A stretch of DNA of 64,000 bases, taken from contig WTPW01000184.1 in assembly GCA_009809945.1 (NCBI GenBank), forward strand, positions 1 to 64,000. The letters run 5' to 3'. Numbering within the stretch: position 1 is the stretch's first letter; each line of letters begins with the position of its first letter. Source of the DNA: Gigaspora margarita (taxonomy: Eukaryota; Glomeromycota; Glomeromycetes; Diversisporales; Gigasporaceae). This document shows positions 44,557 through 56,589 of the stretch, one piece after another. A program made the translations under genes and the position numbers. The notes below the pieces were generated by a model. That model did not search any database and had not been told where the DNA came from. It was given only the letters and a program-made list of their open reading frames with translations.

Positions 44557-46475
44557 AAAAATAAAAAATTCAAAATTTAATATCAATTTTATTCAATTTT
44601 TTTAAATAATCATTTTGTTACACAGATGAAAACTTTAGCATTAGTTGTAATTGTTTAAATTCACTTAAGGGTGAAAGATTTAGAAAAATGAAAAGAAAAT
44701 CTGGTACTGTACTATTAATAGAATACAATTCAAACTTTATTAAAAATGAATTCTGATATCAGTTCAAATTAAACTTAATTTGGACCAAACCAACTAACAG
44801 GTCACCTATCTATTATTGTGTCAACCATATTACAATTTTTGAATTAACTGATTCAAATAAAATTAAATAACATTAACAAAAAAAGTAAATAACATGTGTG
44901 CTCTACTGTATAATAGCGAGCTAGTTGATAATAGTTCAGTAAGTATATAATTTCTTATTTAAATTAAATATAGTAAGACCTCTTTATAGACAACTCCTAT
45001 ATAAGCACATTTTTTTTAAAAGCATATTTTTTAAAAAACAAAGTGTCACAGGTTAAGCAATATAGGGTCAACTACACTGAAATCTGTCTCGATAGAACAC
45101 TCACTTATTTATTTCTGTTACAAAAAATTAAGTATTTTATTTGCTTTATTAAATGTGCCCTTGCGTGAAAGTAATAAAGAGACCCTCCATTCTTCTATCT
45201 TTACAGTTATTATTTATACCTCTTACAGATAGGGTACCTGGCACAGCAAAAAATTTAATATGCCATATGGCATGCCAACTGTTTAAATCTGTGCCAGAAT
45301 GCCACCCTGGCATACTATTATATTTTAAAATCGACAAGATAGTGTAATATTAATAAATTAATTTTGACTTTACCATTTTTAGTTTAATTATATCTAACTA
45401 AATTAGTATCATGATTATTAAAGCCCGCTGTATAAAGACAGCATGCATATTGGCTAATATGATATATTTTAATAAAAACCCCATTTCATTGTTAACAGTT
45501 AAGTATACGTAATCATGTTAATGAAGCATTAATTTCCCTATATAGAATTCAACGCCTATTAATCCCTTGTGCCATTCAATTCTAGCTATATTGGGCATTC
45601 ATTATATGTTGTTCTCCCTGAACTAGCTATCACATAGCAAAAGGCAGTTTATTATGTAAAACAACTAGAGTATTCACAGACTAGAAGGTTTACATAGCTT
45701 ATATTTATGCACCCCACGGTGATTGCATACATATTAATGAAGACATATAATATTCAGACTTCCACATCTAAACTATTGGAGTCTAGTTGTCATATGTAAA
45801 TGAAAAAAAAAGAAAAAAAGGGAATAACGGGAAATAACAGGAAATAATGTAAAAACTGCGATCAAGCAACAATGATCATTAAAATATAGTATTATCATAG
45901 TGATTATCATTATTGTTCTTTGCCCCTTGAACTAGATAGTTAAGGAAAGTTATTTAAAAGCAATTTACCTAACTATATATTCCAAAAAAGTGAAAATAAA
46001 AAAAAGAATTTTAGAAGACATATCTGAATCATAATAAAACAAGATTTGATTAATAATAATAATAATAAAAAAAAGAATGCCATTCTGTCAAAATAAAAAA
46101 TTGGAATAAATTATTTTCATCTTTCACCTTTTTTTGCAGCTTGAGGAATTCTTTGCGCCCTATGCACTTCTGCTTCGCAATTTCAAAGCCCCAAGAGAAG
46201 AATCACAAATAGAATTAGATTAGATGATGAATTTTATAAAAGATATCTAAAAAATTAAAATCATTATAAAAGAATTAACATATATATATTAGGTTAGAAA
46301 TAGCTCTATAAAAAATTATTTTTACTCATTTTAACCAATTTTTTTGAAAGCCTTAATATAGTCACTCAAAGTCTTGAGTTGAGTAGTCTCGTATCTACAT
46401 TTTTCAAAATAAAAAAAATTGTACTAGTAATAAAATTTCTAACTTAATATAATTGTTTAATCAAAAAAAAGAACC
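44557..46475. other. Non-coding gap
   Basis: No gene seen. At 44968 a TAGTAAGACCTCTTTATAG word resembles the left end of the pogo-type MITEs at 13105 and 15904, but no matching right end was found. About 45224-45312 is a locally repetitive stretch with TGGCA/TGCCA words (GGCATGCC). The rest is AT-rich. Confidence 0.5.
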
Positions 46476-48210
46476 ATGCAATCTTACATTAGTCAAGAAA
46501 TAGGCAGAATTACAACTGATAGCATAGTTGGATTAGAATCTGGACAACCCCCTTCTGGGTTTACTCTACCTGATATGAAGGCCCATGATCATTCTGGACA
46601 GGGTTTTGGCACTCTTTGGAAAAAGTAGCTGGCAACAGATATACTGCCAAATGCTTCTTTTGCGGTTTAGAACTGCCTGGCAGGCCTGAAAGACTTCATA
46701 CTCACGTTCTTACATGTGGTAATTGGCCTGTTACTAAGAAAAGTTGTTATGTTAAAAAAGCCACCGATCCTTCTTCTAATTTTTATAAAAAAAAGTCATT
46801 CAGACTTTCAAGTATATTCTAATATACTTGAAAGTCTGAATAGCTTTTTTTTTATACTAGCATTAGTATAATACTAATACAAGTTTTTGTAGCACTACTG
46901 ATATTGCTAGTAGCTCATCTGTCTCTGCAACTAAATGACAAGAAAGTTTAACTAATTGGTGCAACCCAATTCCACAGAATAAACATAATAAAATAATAAA
47001 AAACTGCTTGATGCTGTTATTTACGGCAACCTCTTTTCAATGTTGTAAAAAATCTATACCTTCTTGATTTTCTTAATGAAATAGTACTGAATTATAATCC
47101 ACCCTTTGCTGATATACTGCGTGTTCAAGTTCTTAATCATTCATTTTCAACCTACCTTGCTAGAAAGTTTGAAGTAATGGGATCTCTTACTGATATCACC
47201 ATTGCTTTAGATAGATAGCAGGACATGTTCAAAAATTCGATTTATGACTTTATGGTCTTAAAAGAAAATCAGGAACATGTGTTAGAAATTATTGATTTAT
47301 CTGTTAACAGACACACTGCAACTTTCCTTAAAGAACAACTTAATTGCCAATCTGTATAAAATCAGCAATATTTCTATATTTAGAATTGGAGCAAAACAAA
47401 TATATAAACAAGATAGTATGAAACCTGGATCATGCCAGTATATATAAAATTTTTATATGATTTAAAGAATTTTAAAGACATTTTTACTCATATCTTCTTA
47501 TCTACAAGTCCGCTTTTAATGAAATTTTGTAGTAGATGCACAAGAACCTGCTCTACAACTTTACTTAGAGTCAAAAATAATATTTACTTAGTATAAAATA
47601 ACTATTTATTAGGCCTAAAACAGATTTACTAATATATTGTTTATATATTTGTTTATTCCTAATTCCAAATATGGTAATAATATAGCTATAGTGCTAATCT
47701 TATCTGGATTGGTAATTACAAAAGTTAATAATTCAAATTCTATTACAAATTCTTCTATCATTGTATATGTTAACTGATAATCTCTCAGTTATGATTCAGA
47801 TGAGAAACGATCTTAGAAATGATCATCTGAATATTCTTCCTATCTGCTGCTGCCTTTATGCTTTCAATTTACTTGCTAAAGATATCTCTGCTTTTTCACC
47901 TTTAGTTAAGGTCATTAAAAATAACCAAAAACTCATTAATTTCTTTACATAATCCTATATCTGGCTTCGAACACTACAAGCATAGCAAAAAAAAGAAGGA
48001 ATAAATCATTCACTCACCACATTTTGTGAAACCAGATAGTACTCTCTGGCAAAAGTTTGTCTAGGTAGGAAAATAAATAGCTAAAATTTAATTTTAAAAA
48101 ATTGAAAATTGAAAAATCTTAAAATTAATTTTTTTTTTTGCTATTTCTACATCTAGGTGTAAAGGTTTTTGAAAGAGGATTTTATTACTATATTGATCTC
48201 AGTAGAACTA

Positions 48211-48544
48211 TGGTGCAAACAGTCTAAAGACATCAAATCGATTAATAATTTTTTTAAATTGTATCTACTCAATAAAAAATTTTAAAGTTGCAAAATAAAA
48301 TACATAATTTGATTGCTTTTGACAATATCTATCAAACTACATATTTTATTTTAAGAATTTATTGCTTGTTATTGAGAAAATGTAATTTTAAATTTATAAG
48401 TTTTTAAAATTTTTAGCACTATATATAAAAAAATTAAAAAACATATAAAAATTTTAACCAATCAAATTCAATTTTATAAGTAAATGATCGACAAAATTTT
48501 CAGCACTACTATAAAAATTTGATGCGACTAATCTGTTTGCACTA
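48211..48544. mobile_element. TA-flanked TIR element, 334 bp (copy 1)
   Basis: TGGTGCAAACAGTCTAAAGA at the left is mirrored by the right end ACTAATCTGTTTGCACTA. TA dinucleotides flank it (48209-48210, 48545-48546). Its sequence matches, in opposite orientation, the 333-bp element at 60579-60911 over its length. It interrupts the decayed hAT transposase gene. Tc1/mariner-type by its TA target only. Confidence 0.75.
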
Positions 48545-49267
48545 TAGTAATTATCCAGTGATTAAAATGGAGATTCAGGACATAGTAACAAACCATCACC
48601 ATTTTGCAGACAACAATACATTGATAAAAGTACTCATACCTATTGTGGATGCTATTGGTCATCTCAAATTCAAAGATACTACATTAGCTGATATCTTCAA
48701 AGAGCTATTAAGTATTCATTATACTATTTCTACAGTAAATATCTCAATTGATGGTTTCAAAAATCATGTCTTGGCTGTTATCGATAAATGGACAGGTGAA
48801 TTCTCTGATAGTATCTATTTCATGCCATTTTTTTTGTCTCTAAATTATAAGCAGATTGTAATGTTGAAGCAAATGTCAGGAGATTCGATTATTAGATCAT
48901 CTCTAGAATTGGCAAAAAATTAGGGGTTTGATAGAAGTGAAACAACTCTTCTATTCAAAATATTTATTAGTTACAAAAACAGTGATATGCTTTTTGATAA
49001 TTTGCGGAATGCTAAAGATATTAATCCTAGAGTTTTTGGACATAGTTCACTGGAGGTTCTCTAGTTGTTCAACAGTTTGCAATAAAAATCTTTGTCATTG
49101 TTCCTTACATAGCAGCTATTGAACGATTGTTTTTTAGCTTAGGATTGGTGAAGACAAAATTGTGAAATAAAATGTCCCTGGTATAACTAGAATACTTGGC
49201 ATACTTTGTCATGACCTTCAGCAAAAGCAAATAGAGATAAAAAATCTAAAGCAAAAAATCAAAATTA

Positions 49268-49485
49268 CTGTATCCTATCATGAATAAGCACCCCCTTTTT
49301 TGAAATTTCAAACTCAACATTCTTGATAACTATCTTATCAAACTTAATAAATTTTTTTTTATTTAAATTTTATAGATCTATAAAATTTAAATAAAAAAAT
49401 TTTTATTAAGTTTGATAAGATAGTTATCAAGAACGTTGAGTTTGAAATTTCAAAAAAGGGGGTGCTTATTCATAATAGGATACAG
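49268..49485. mobile_element. Almost perfect palindromic MITE, 218 bp
   Basis: Left arm CTGTATCCTATCATGAATAA and right arm TTATTCATAATAGGATACAG are complementary, and the arms pair for about 105 bp each with only a few mismatches, meeting at a TAGATCTA centre. TA flanks both ends (49266-49267, 49486-49487). High arm identity suggests a young insertion. It splits the acidic C-terminal part of the decayed hAT transposase gene. Confidence 0.85.
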
Positions 49486-49994
49486 TATCAGAAAATTCTA
49501 TAAATGATACAAGTCAAACTGAATATGCTGATATTGATCCTTTCTTGAAGAAGAATTTGATAAACTTCTACAAATTAATGTTGAAAAGGTAAGTATGGAT
49601 ATGGATATGAATGATGAATTGTCAATAGAAAGTTTTTTCAATATCAGAACTTTTGAATGGAATCAAGAAGAAATAGTTGAAAGAAGTTTGGATATTTATT
49701 CTCAAAGGCATATTACTAGTGTTGACGAAGATTGGTCAGTGGATGATATTTTTTCTTGGGTGTTATTTTATAGAGTCATGTCACCATGGCGACCTCTATA
49801 ATCAGCCAATCAAATTTGATTATGCGCATCACATGCTTGCATTGAGCATGTGATGCACATGATCGAATTCGATTAGTTAATTACATACACTTAAAATTAT
49901 TAAAAAAAAATTAATAAAAAAATTAATAAAATTTATTAAAAAAAAGTATTAAACCTGGGTTTAATATATAAAAATAAACCCAGTTCCAAGCTAT

Positions 49995-50536
49995 TGTTAC
50001 AGTACCAGATGCCTTCTTTAAATCCAGTAAAGTAACAATCACATGGCTCCTGAGATCCTTTCTGTGGGCATGAAGTGGTGTGCAAGAGGTAAGTATAGTT
50101 TCCTTGATGTCTGTAGGAATACTATACACTTCTCTAAGACAGTTTGATATAAATTAACAATAGATAATAGATAGTTTATTAATTTAACAAGAGGGCTATT
50201 CCAAGGTGTCTGTTCCTTAGACATCCCAAGAGTTTATTAATAATAATGAGTAGGAGATAAGAGATATAAAATAAATATAAAATACAATATCTGGAACTAT
50301 CTAAAACTAAGAGAAATATAGAGAGTTTATATAGTTATTGAGCCATGTGTCGCTATGTATTGTTATGCGTTGCTATGCATTACTATGCATCGCTATGCAT
50401 TGTTATATGTCACTATACATCACTATGCATCACTATGCGTCATTGTACATCATTTTGCATATTACAATTTATTTACTTATTAATTTCTAATTTTTCAACT
50501 AATTTCTACCAAAATTATAAAAACTATTCTATAACA
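49995..50536 (-). repeat. Gypsy 3' LTR with an internal minisatellite
   Basis: TGTTACAGTACCAGATG at the left and TTCTATAACA at the right give inverted TGTTA/TAACA termini. Positions 50344-50455 hold about eleven variants of a 10-bp word, CACTATGCAT, which is also present in the shorter right LTR copy. Confidence 0.8.
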
Positions 50537-50886
50537 TTTCTCTCTCCTTTAAGAACGAACTTCATGAGTTCTGGTCTGGGTCAAGACTTGAGAAAAGTCA
50601 GCTTCTGTTAGCCTTATAATTATAGTATGTGTAATATAGGTGGTTTGAGAGATGTTTTCTAGAGATCGGTTAGAGAAAAGTAATTTCATCTGTTTAGCAC
50701 CTTTTATAGTATCCTGGGCTCTTCTTTCACCTTGGTTTTTCTTAATTATAGATTGGATATCTTCTAAGCATCAGGGTGTCTTTCTATAAGATTTCCAAGA
50801 TAACAGTATGCTTCAAGTAGTTTATTTTGGTCTTGTCTGTTTCTTGTATGAGTCTTTATTCTTTTCAGAATTTTCTGCAATTTTTC

Positions 50887-51258
50887 TTAATATATAATTC
50901 CAGTATACGTCAAAGTAGATGCCTGAGTCAAAGGTCCACATGGGTGAGAGATATCTTGCACAATTTTAATGAGTATTTCAGATAATGTAATTTCTACAGC
51001 AGGAGTGGCTTCTTCTTGGTTAGCAATTGGAAATGATAAGGTTTCTTCTTCTACATTTCCCAATTCTAAATTTGAGTGCACTTCCTCTAGGTTATTTTCT
51101 TCTAGTTGGTCAATTTCTAGTAATTCTGTGTCTATTAGAGTATCTAGAAAATTATTTGAGTCTAACTTCAAGAAAGAAGTAACTAAATTAGTAAGGTCAA
51201 TAGTCTGAGTAATGCCATTATTGTCACATAACCATATGTATTGTTCAGTAATACACAA
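50887..51258 (-). other. Small open frame between integrase and 3' LTR of the gypsy element
   Basis: A 123-codon frame, acidic (many Glu and Asp), with no recognised domain. An extra frame downstream of integrase occurs in some Ty3/gypsy elements. Whether this one was ever a real gene cannot be told from the sequence. Confidence 0.35.
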
Positions 51259-51488
51259 GGAGTTGTTTTGAGTGGTATTGTCTTGTTTCCATATTTGAAA
51301 AAGGTTTTAGAGTGCCAATAAGGTTTGGAGTTGGAGTGTAGGAGTAGACATTTTTGGAAAATGTTTAAAAAAAAAGACAGTTGTATAAATATATTTTAAG
51401 GTTATATGAATTAAATTATGTGTTTCATCCCCTTGTAAATCAAATTTCTTCTAGAAATTTAAGGAGAGTCAATCACAACTATTGATTT

Positions 51489-52750
51489 CTATCTTTGTGG
51501 CTCATAATATTTAGCAAGCCAGTCACTATTATAATATTTTTGTAAAATTTTTTCTTCTATAGTGCGTAATTTATAAGCACTATTGTCTAATTTCTCATGG
51601 ATAAGGAAAGGTCCAAATCTTTTGTCCTCAAATTTGGCTGAGCAAGAGGCTTCTAGTTCCTTTCTTTGTATCAATACTTTATCTCCAATTTCAAATGTCT
51701 CTATTCAAGTATTGGCATCAAAGTGGACCTTCTGTTTCTGTTGTGACTTTTCAGTATTTTGTCTAGTCTGGTTTTGGTAGGTTGGTAATTTTCCTATTAA
51801 GTTATAGACTTATTGAAAAATACTTTCTTGTAAGTCTATTTCATTGTCTATTTCTGTAGGTTCTACTAGGAAAAGCGCTTTAATAGGTAGAGTCACATAT
51901 CTTCCATATATAAGTTGAAAGGAAATATATTCTGTGGTAGCATGTCTTTTTATTTAGTATGCTAAGAGAACAGCAGGTATATATAAATCCCAATCATCAT
52001 CACCTTTTACTTTTGCAAGTGATTCACACAATGTTCTATTGAATCTTTCTACCATACCATTTGTCTGAGGGTGGTAGAGAAAAGAGAATTTATGCTTGAT
52101 AAGAAACTTTTCACAGAGAATCCTAATAGTTTTACTAATAAAATTATGTTCCTGGCCAGATAAGATAATTTTGGGAGTTCCATGTCTACAGATTATTTTT
52201 CAAAGATAAACTGTGCAAGTGTATTAGCACTAGCATCTGGAATAGCACGAGCTTCTGGCTATCATGTTAGGTATTCAGTAGCGACAATTATATATTGATT
52301 GTTTTGTTTAGTTATAGGCAAAGGGCCTACAAGGTCAATTCCAACACATTCGAAAGCTCTTCCTATTTGAATAGGATGTAAAGGTTCTTTTCTATGACCT
52401 TTTTGTCTTCTTTGATATACTTTACAAGTTTTCACATATTCTTGTATGTCTTGATACATTTGATCCCAATAATAACGTTCAGATATTTTATAGTACATAG
52501 CAACTGTCCCTAAATGTCCAGCAGTAGGGTGCTTATGCATCATATATAATACTAGTTCTACCTCAGTCCATTTAATTACTCTAAGAGGTCTGTCTGGGTT
52601 TCTTCTATTCTTTTTATAGAGAAGGTGATGTCTAATTTCAAAATACTTGGCCTGGGTCATAAGTCTTTTTCGATCTTTGTTAGTGAATTCATTTGGAAAT
52701 TGGTCTGTGTTCAAATAATGATAAAGATTATAATATTGGTCAAGATTCAT
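51489..52750 (-). pseudogene. Gypsy integrase region
   Basis: Near the N-terminus (52.6-52.4 kb) are HKHPTAGHLGTVAMYYKI and CKVYQRRQKG, an HHCC-type zinc-binding region. The start of the catalytic core follows (GIDLVGPLP, about 52.3 kb). The C-terminal end at about 51.5-51.6 kb shows RFGPFLIHEKLDNSAYKLR, as in integrase C-terminal domains. Fossil; not a single open frame. Confidence 0.75.
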
Positions 52751-52799
52751 AAAGTTTATCAGAGTTGGTAGTCTGAGTCAGTAAACATAAGAGAGCATC

Positions 52800-54182
52800 A
52801 ATATTCAAATGAATTTGGCTTGGTTTGTGAACAATTTCAAAATTATAACTTTAAAATCCATCTTCCAATTCTTCCTTTAGGTTTAGCAGTACGTAACCAT
52901 TTTAATGCTGAGTGGTCTGTGACTAAGATGAATTTTGTAGTATCTAAATATTTATCAAAATGTTCTATAGCCCACACAACTGCATCACATTCAAGTTCAG
53001 TAGCTGCATAGTTTATTTCTTCTTTGTGTAGGCTTCTACTAGCATAGGCAATAGGGTGTTCTTTTCTATTTCTATCTAGTTGGCTTAGAGTGGCTCCAAA
53101 GCCATTATAAGAGGCATTAGTGGTGAGTATAAATGTCTGTTTAAAATCAGGGTAGGCTAGAATAGGGGCAGTAATAAGTCTAGATTTTAATTCTTCAAAT
53201 GCTTTCTGTTGTTTATCTTGCCATCTATAGGGTTCATCTTTTTGTAAAAGAAGATTTAAAGGGTGAGGTATAGATAAAAAATTTTGGATAAATTAGCAGT
53301 AGTATTCTGCAAGTCCAAGGAAAGATCGAAGGGCTATAAGATTTTTAGGAGGCTGAATCTGTTGGACAGCTTCTACTTTTTGAGGGTCAGGGGCAATTCC
53401 TCGAGCAGAAATTAGGTGTCCTAAAAAGGGTAGTAGGTGCATTCAAAATGTACATTTATCTATATTTAGTCTGAGTCCTGCTTGTCTAATTCTATTGAAT
53501 ACTCTTTGTAGATGGGTTAAGTGTTCATTAAATGTCTTGGAATAAACAATTGTATCATCTAAATATACAACCACAAATTTCTATGCAATTCCTTTATATA
53601 TACCCAGTCCATTAGTTTTTGGAAAGTTGCAGGGGCATTACAAAGACCAAAAGGCATTATATTCAATTCATATATCCTATATCATGTGGTGAAAGCAGTC
53701 TTTTCTTTGTCCTGTGGGTCCATGGCAACTTGCCAATATCTACTTGCAAGATCAAAAGTGGAGAACCAAGAGCATCCTGAAAGAGCATTAAGCATTTTAT
53801 CAATGTGAGGTAGGGGGTAAGCATCTTTCTTGGTAATAGCATTAAGTTTTCTGTAGTCTATACAGAATCATAATTTGCCATTTTTCTTCTGTACTAACAC
53901 AACTGGGGAGGCCCAAGGGCTATCAGAAGTCTGGATAAGCTTGTGTTCTAGCATCTTTTGTAATTCTGTTTGGATAAATTCTTGTTCATTTGGAGGTACA
54001 GAATAGGGGCAAGAGCAGATAGGGTGTACATCCTCAGTATATATTTGATGAGTAACCAAATCAGTTTGTCCTAGCTCAGTTATATCAGTTGCAAAAAGGT
54101 CTGCAAATTCTTCCAAGAGTTTACGAAAGGCTAGGCCTTGTTCCTTATTAAGAGGTCCAATGTTTAGAGAGGTCTGAGTCAT
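52800..54182 (-). pseudogene. Gypsy reverse transcriptase and RNase H region
   Basis: The N-terminal part of RT is clear: a HQIYTEDVHPICSCPYSVPP segment, then SDSPWASPVVLVQKKNGKL (53868-53930). More degraded RT sequence runs to about 53.3 kb, and RNase H-like sequence lies around 52.85-53.2 kb. The order PR, RT, RH, IN is that of Ty3/gypsy rather than copia. Fossil. Confidence 0.75.
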
Positions 54183-54448
54183 TAGAGTGTATTCCTCATA
54201 TTCAAGAGTAATAGTATTAACATGTTTGGGTATAAGGATTTGGTGTGGGTTAGCAGGTAGTTTATGATCCTGCCTAGGATTTTCTAAAAATTTTGACAGA
54301 ACATATCCAAAGCATTAGCTCGTTGATAAGCATTCTGAGCTTCTCCTTGGAAAAAGTATAAAAAAGCAGCATTAGTAGTTTCCAAGATTTGAATTTTTGC
54401 TTGTAATTGTTCTATTAATTGGCCTTGTTGTTGGACTTGTAATTGGAG

Positions 54449-55739
54449 CTAGCAAAATTGAAATTTATCATCTAGCTTGATAATTTCATTTGCAGGTGGA
54501 GGGTTATTATCTGGTTCTTCAATAATGTTATTAGTAGATGGGACATATATTTCTGGTTTTGGGGGTTTGCAATCATTACAATATTCTTGGTTTGGAGTCA
54601 ATTCTTCTTGGTGTTTGACATGCAAACATTCTAAACAAAGGTCAACAGGCACTGAGAAATTTTGACGTAGTATGGCAAGAGCATACTTCTGATCATAGTT
54701 TGGATAGCTTGTATCAAAAGATTCATTTAGGATAGCTTGTAGAGGGTCAGCATCATTTTCTGGTAAAATGTCCAATTTAGCTTGCAATATAAGCTGCATT
54801 TCATAATCGTTCTATGGTTGGGTTATTCGGTCTGATACTAAAGGTTCTAAAGCCTAGGTAATTGTCTGGTCATTTTGATTCAAAAGGATTTTTGCAAGGC
54901 AGTATATCCTGGTCTGGTTCATTTTATACTGGTGTCCAGCATTTTGGGTTGATTTAGTATAATGTTGATCCTAGTCCAAAGATTATAATTGGGATTGTAC
55001 TGAACATCCTGGCTAGCTTTGTAAGCATAGAGATGTTCCAATTCACAAAACCACAATTCTTCTTGAAGGCTTTCTAATTGACACATTTTAGATCTAGTGT
55101 CAGACTTATCACATATTTTACAATTTACAAGCATTCCTCTTTCTTTACCTTGAGTGAAGAAAAATATACTTTGAGGGTCTTCCCGGTCTAAGGCACAATA
55201 GTAATCTATGTAACATTCTAGGCATACAAGTTTTTCCTCAAGAAGTTTAAGAGATTCAGGCCTGTTAGGAACTTTACATTGGCAGTAGTAGTGGGTATGA
55301 TGAGGGCTATGGTTAGGTAGGCGTTGGTTATCAACCTGACCCAGAGTACATCCATACTGAAAGACCAAGTTTTGTCTTTTCCAAGTGGTAAGAGGACAAT
55401 AAGCTTCAATATGTCCTAGTGTACTGCATCCTCTGCAGATGTTATTTGGGCAGTTCTTGTATAAATGATTTGGGTCATGGTAAGTAGGGCAAGTAGCACA
55501 TCTTGGAGCCTGTCTAGGGCATTTAACAGAAATATGGCCTAATCCTAGACATCAGTTGCATTGATTGGTAGGGCAATTTGCAAAGAAATGGTTAGAAGAA
55601 CCACAATTTCCACAAACACGTTGTTTAGGGGCTTTTCTATTTTTGCGGTGTGACTGTTGAACAGTCCATTCATCATCCTCGGTTGAGGGGATTGGTCTGA
55701 GTCTTCAAGGTTAAAAGTATAAGCTTCTCTTGGGTACAA
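54449..55739 (-). other. Cys-rich region between protease and RT of the gypsy element
   Basis: This stretch carries several CxxC and CCHC-like clusters (for example CRGCSTLGHIEAYC near 55.4 kb and CLECYIDYYC near 55.2 kb) and, closer to RT, YCNDCKPP near 54.57 kb. Zinc knuckles normally lie in gag before the protease. Here an additional set lies after it. Function unknown; possibly nucleic-acid binding. Confidence 0.55.
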
Positions 55740-55773
55740 ATATTCTGGTTCATTAATGTCTAATTTATCTGAG

Positions 55774-56264
55774 TTAGTAATGTAGGAAGGAGTTGATTGC
55801 TTTCATATGTAGTAGGGATAGTATGTTTCTTGTTTTCCCATCTAAAGGTATAGCGACTATTTTTCTAGTTATAATTTCTTCAACTTTTTGGTTCCAATTA
55901 TTTCCTAAGAGAACAGAATAGGAGGTAGTGTCTACTACTTCCACAGTAAGAGGAACAGTAATATGATCTATCTCAACAAGCAAGCTTTTATAATTCCCAA
56001 AGGTTGAGTAGAGGTTCCAACAGCAGGTACAATGAGACTATTGGAAGCCTTTTCAATAGTTAAACCAAGTTCCTTAACTGTCTTGTAAGAAACCATACTA
56101 ATAGCGGCACCACTATCAACAATGGCTTGGTAAGGTTTATGTTGAAGGGAAATATTACATTTGACAGGTGTAGTGTAGGCAGGGGTTTGAACAAAATTAG
56201 CATTTTTGGCTTCTTCATAGAGGTGAGCAGCCAAAGCACCTCTAATAGATGAATTATTAAGCAA
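55774..56264 (-). pseudogene. Gypsy aspartic protease region
   Basis: The active-site word IVDSGAAISMVS (about 56.12 kb) marks a retroviral-type aspartic protease, with VPAVGTSTQPLG and a downstream VLLGNNW word as in the family. It follows the gag knuckle at 56.6 kb. Fossil. Confidence 0.7.
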
Positions 56265-56589
56265 TGTTTCCCATTTATTAGCAGTAAGAGAAGGTGTCTG
56301 AGTCTGGTTCTGTATAAGGCAATTAACACTTTAATGGTAGGGAGAAGGTGACCAATTGAAAGAGTTTCAATAATTGTTATCATTTTTATAATTATTATCT
56401 CTAGATTGACTTCTATAACGAGAATTGTCACGACTGTGAGAGCGATTTTTATTGTTATAATCACGGTTAGAAAAATGATCATTCCGGTCCCTATTTTGAT
56501 TGTTGTTGTGGTTTTGATTTCTATAGTTATTGTTATTATTATAATTATTATTGTTATTGTGACGAGAATTAGATCCTTGTCATTGGTCC

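Larger units (their letters stand above)
46476..49785 (+). pseudogene. hAT transposase gene (decayed), second family
   Basis: It starts at the ATG at 46476 (MQSYISQEIGRI). A BED-type zinc finger (AKCFFCGLELPGRPERLHTH) lies at 46646-46705. The catalytic-Asp region SLTDITIALDR is near 47185, the FNLLAKDI segment near 47868, a long helical part at 48519-48923, and the hATC-like SAAIERLFFSLGLVKTKL near 49112-49165. An acidic tail lies at 49500-49765. Stops and frameshifts are frequent (more than five), so it is a fossil gene. Two younger TIR elements are inserted in it (48211-48544 and 49268-49485). Its own terminal repeats were not identified, and its BED finger differs from that of the hAT at 18490-20607. 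Confidence 0.7.

Noticed and set aside
44968-45600. Pogo-type MITE starting TAGTAAGACCTCTTTATAG
   Set aside because: No matching inverted end or second TA-flanked terminus was found downstream; at most a one-ended remnant.
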